A DNA stretch of 64,000 nt from positions 2,486,001 through 2,550,000 of the forward strand of contig CM050668.1 in NCBI GenBank assembly GCA_027574665.1, given 5' to 3'. Below, piece after piece: positions 63,241-64,000 of this stretch. The translations under genes and the position numbers were made by a program. Within the stretch, counting starts at the first letter, position 1. Each line of letters begins with the position of its first letter. The notes under the pieces are model-generated. The model was not told the DNA's origin. It saw only the letters and a program-made list of their open reading frames with translations, and did not search any database. The stretch comes from Rhynochetos jubatus. Its lineage: Eukaryota > Chordata > Aves > Eurypygiformes > Rhynochetidae.

Positions 63241-64000
63241 GTGCCTTTTTGAATTCCAGGCTGAAGTTCTGTTGAGCACATTCATCCTTACTCACGCTCA
63301 TTTGGGTCTAAGACTCTCCCCTTCTCTGTGGTATGCGGCTCACGGAGCAAGATGTCCCGCGTGGTGTCACGGAACCGGCCCTGGCTCTCCGTGCGAATGT
63401 TTGTTAAACTAGTGGTATGTAACCTGATTTTTTGTTCAGTGGGGGCGTGAAAGGCCAGTAGTTTACTCCAACGGCTGGCATGGTGCTTACGGAACCTATT
63501 TCCTTACTGCGGGAAGGATAAATCAGGTTGAAATCGGGCCTGCTAGCTATGTGTGTTACCATGGTTACAGAAATCCTAGGCGGAATCGCACGTGTTCTGA
63601 AAACGTGCAATTCTTTTTCATCATCCTGAATACAGAGTAACGCCCCGTCCAGCTGGGACCCTCCAAGGACTTGTCTGTGGGCTGTGAGTTAGCGTTACCA
63701 GTGCAGGGTTGCTGGGCTGGCGCAGGGCCTTGCGGTGCACAGAGGCTAACGGCAGGTCCGTGCCCCTACTCGGCAGCACTTCTGCAGCGCTGACCTTGGC
63801 CGCCTTCAGTTTCGCCTTGGGACGTCCCACCCGTCAAAGGCATGGGGTCACAGCGAAGACGCGAGTCCGACACGGGCGTCAGATGAGCGTGGGCCTTGCT
63901 TACGGTGCAGGCACGCAAAGGGAAAAAAGACAACGGCAAACGTCTGTTCTTTCTCTAGAAGGAAAACTGACGTTTTCATCAAATGCGTTCCTCCTCCGCC
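63241..64000. other. Intergenic DNA right of PPM1D; no gene recognised
   Basis: About 760 bp becoming CpG-richer toward the end. No exon or repeat recognised. In human the next gene in this direction is BCAS3, but nothing here can be assigned to it. Confidence 0.55.

Overview
This is vertebrate nuclear DNA, almost certainly from a bird. The introns hold 3' ends of CR1 non-LTR retrotransposons with the typical avian tail, and one LTR-like fragment of avian endogenous retrovirus type. The two protein-coding genes read end to end as close orthologues of human APPBP2 and PPM1D, with GT-AG introns and small to moderate intron sizes. No bacterial, plasmid, phage or CRISPR feature was seen. The species cannot be named from the sequence.

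Layout. (1) Positions 1 to about 2060: CpG-rich DNA with no recognisable exon. (2) About 2060-29107, minus strand: APPBP2, all 13 coding exons (joined CDS 1,761 nt, 586 codons plus stop). Its 3' UTR may extend as far as the AATAAA hexamer at 2084-2079, with a possible proximal poly(A) signal at 7063-7058. (3) 29108-36873: divergent intergenic region. It has a CpG island over the APPBP2 start, a second one over the PPM1D start, and a well-formed candidate exon at 32629-32719 on the plus strand. (4) 36874-62347, plus strand: PPM1D (Wip1 phosphatase), all six coding exons (joined CDS 1,782 nt, 593 codons plus stop), then a 3' UTR ending near an AATAAA at 63216. (5) About 63240-64000: no gene recognised.

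Exon boundaries were set by hand from splice signals and reading-frame continuity. Every junction keeps the frame, and both summed CDS lengths are exact multiples of three. The head-to-head APPBP2/PPM1D order is the one I recall for human 17q23, so this looks like conserved synteny. The two proteins do different jobs. APPBP2 is a TPR-like adaptor that binds the APP tail and microtubules and serves as a CUL2 ubiquitin-ligase substrate receptor. PPM1D is the p53-induced nuclear PP2C phosphatase that switches off the DNA-damage response. They share no pathway that can be seen here.

I found no convincing undescribed protein system. The leads most worth checking are a possible spliced non-coding transcript diverging from the APPBP2 CpG island, a CpG-rich block with minus-strand donor-like sites left of APPBP2, an uninterrupted in-frame N-terminal extension and a NAGNAG acceptor in PPM1D, and a perfect 11-bp hairpin in APPBP2 intron 1.
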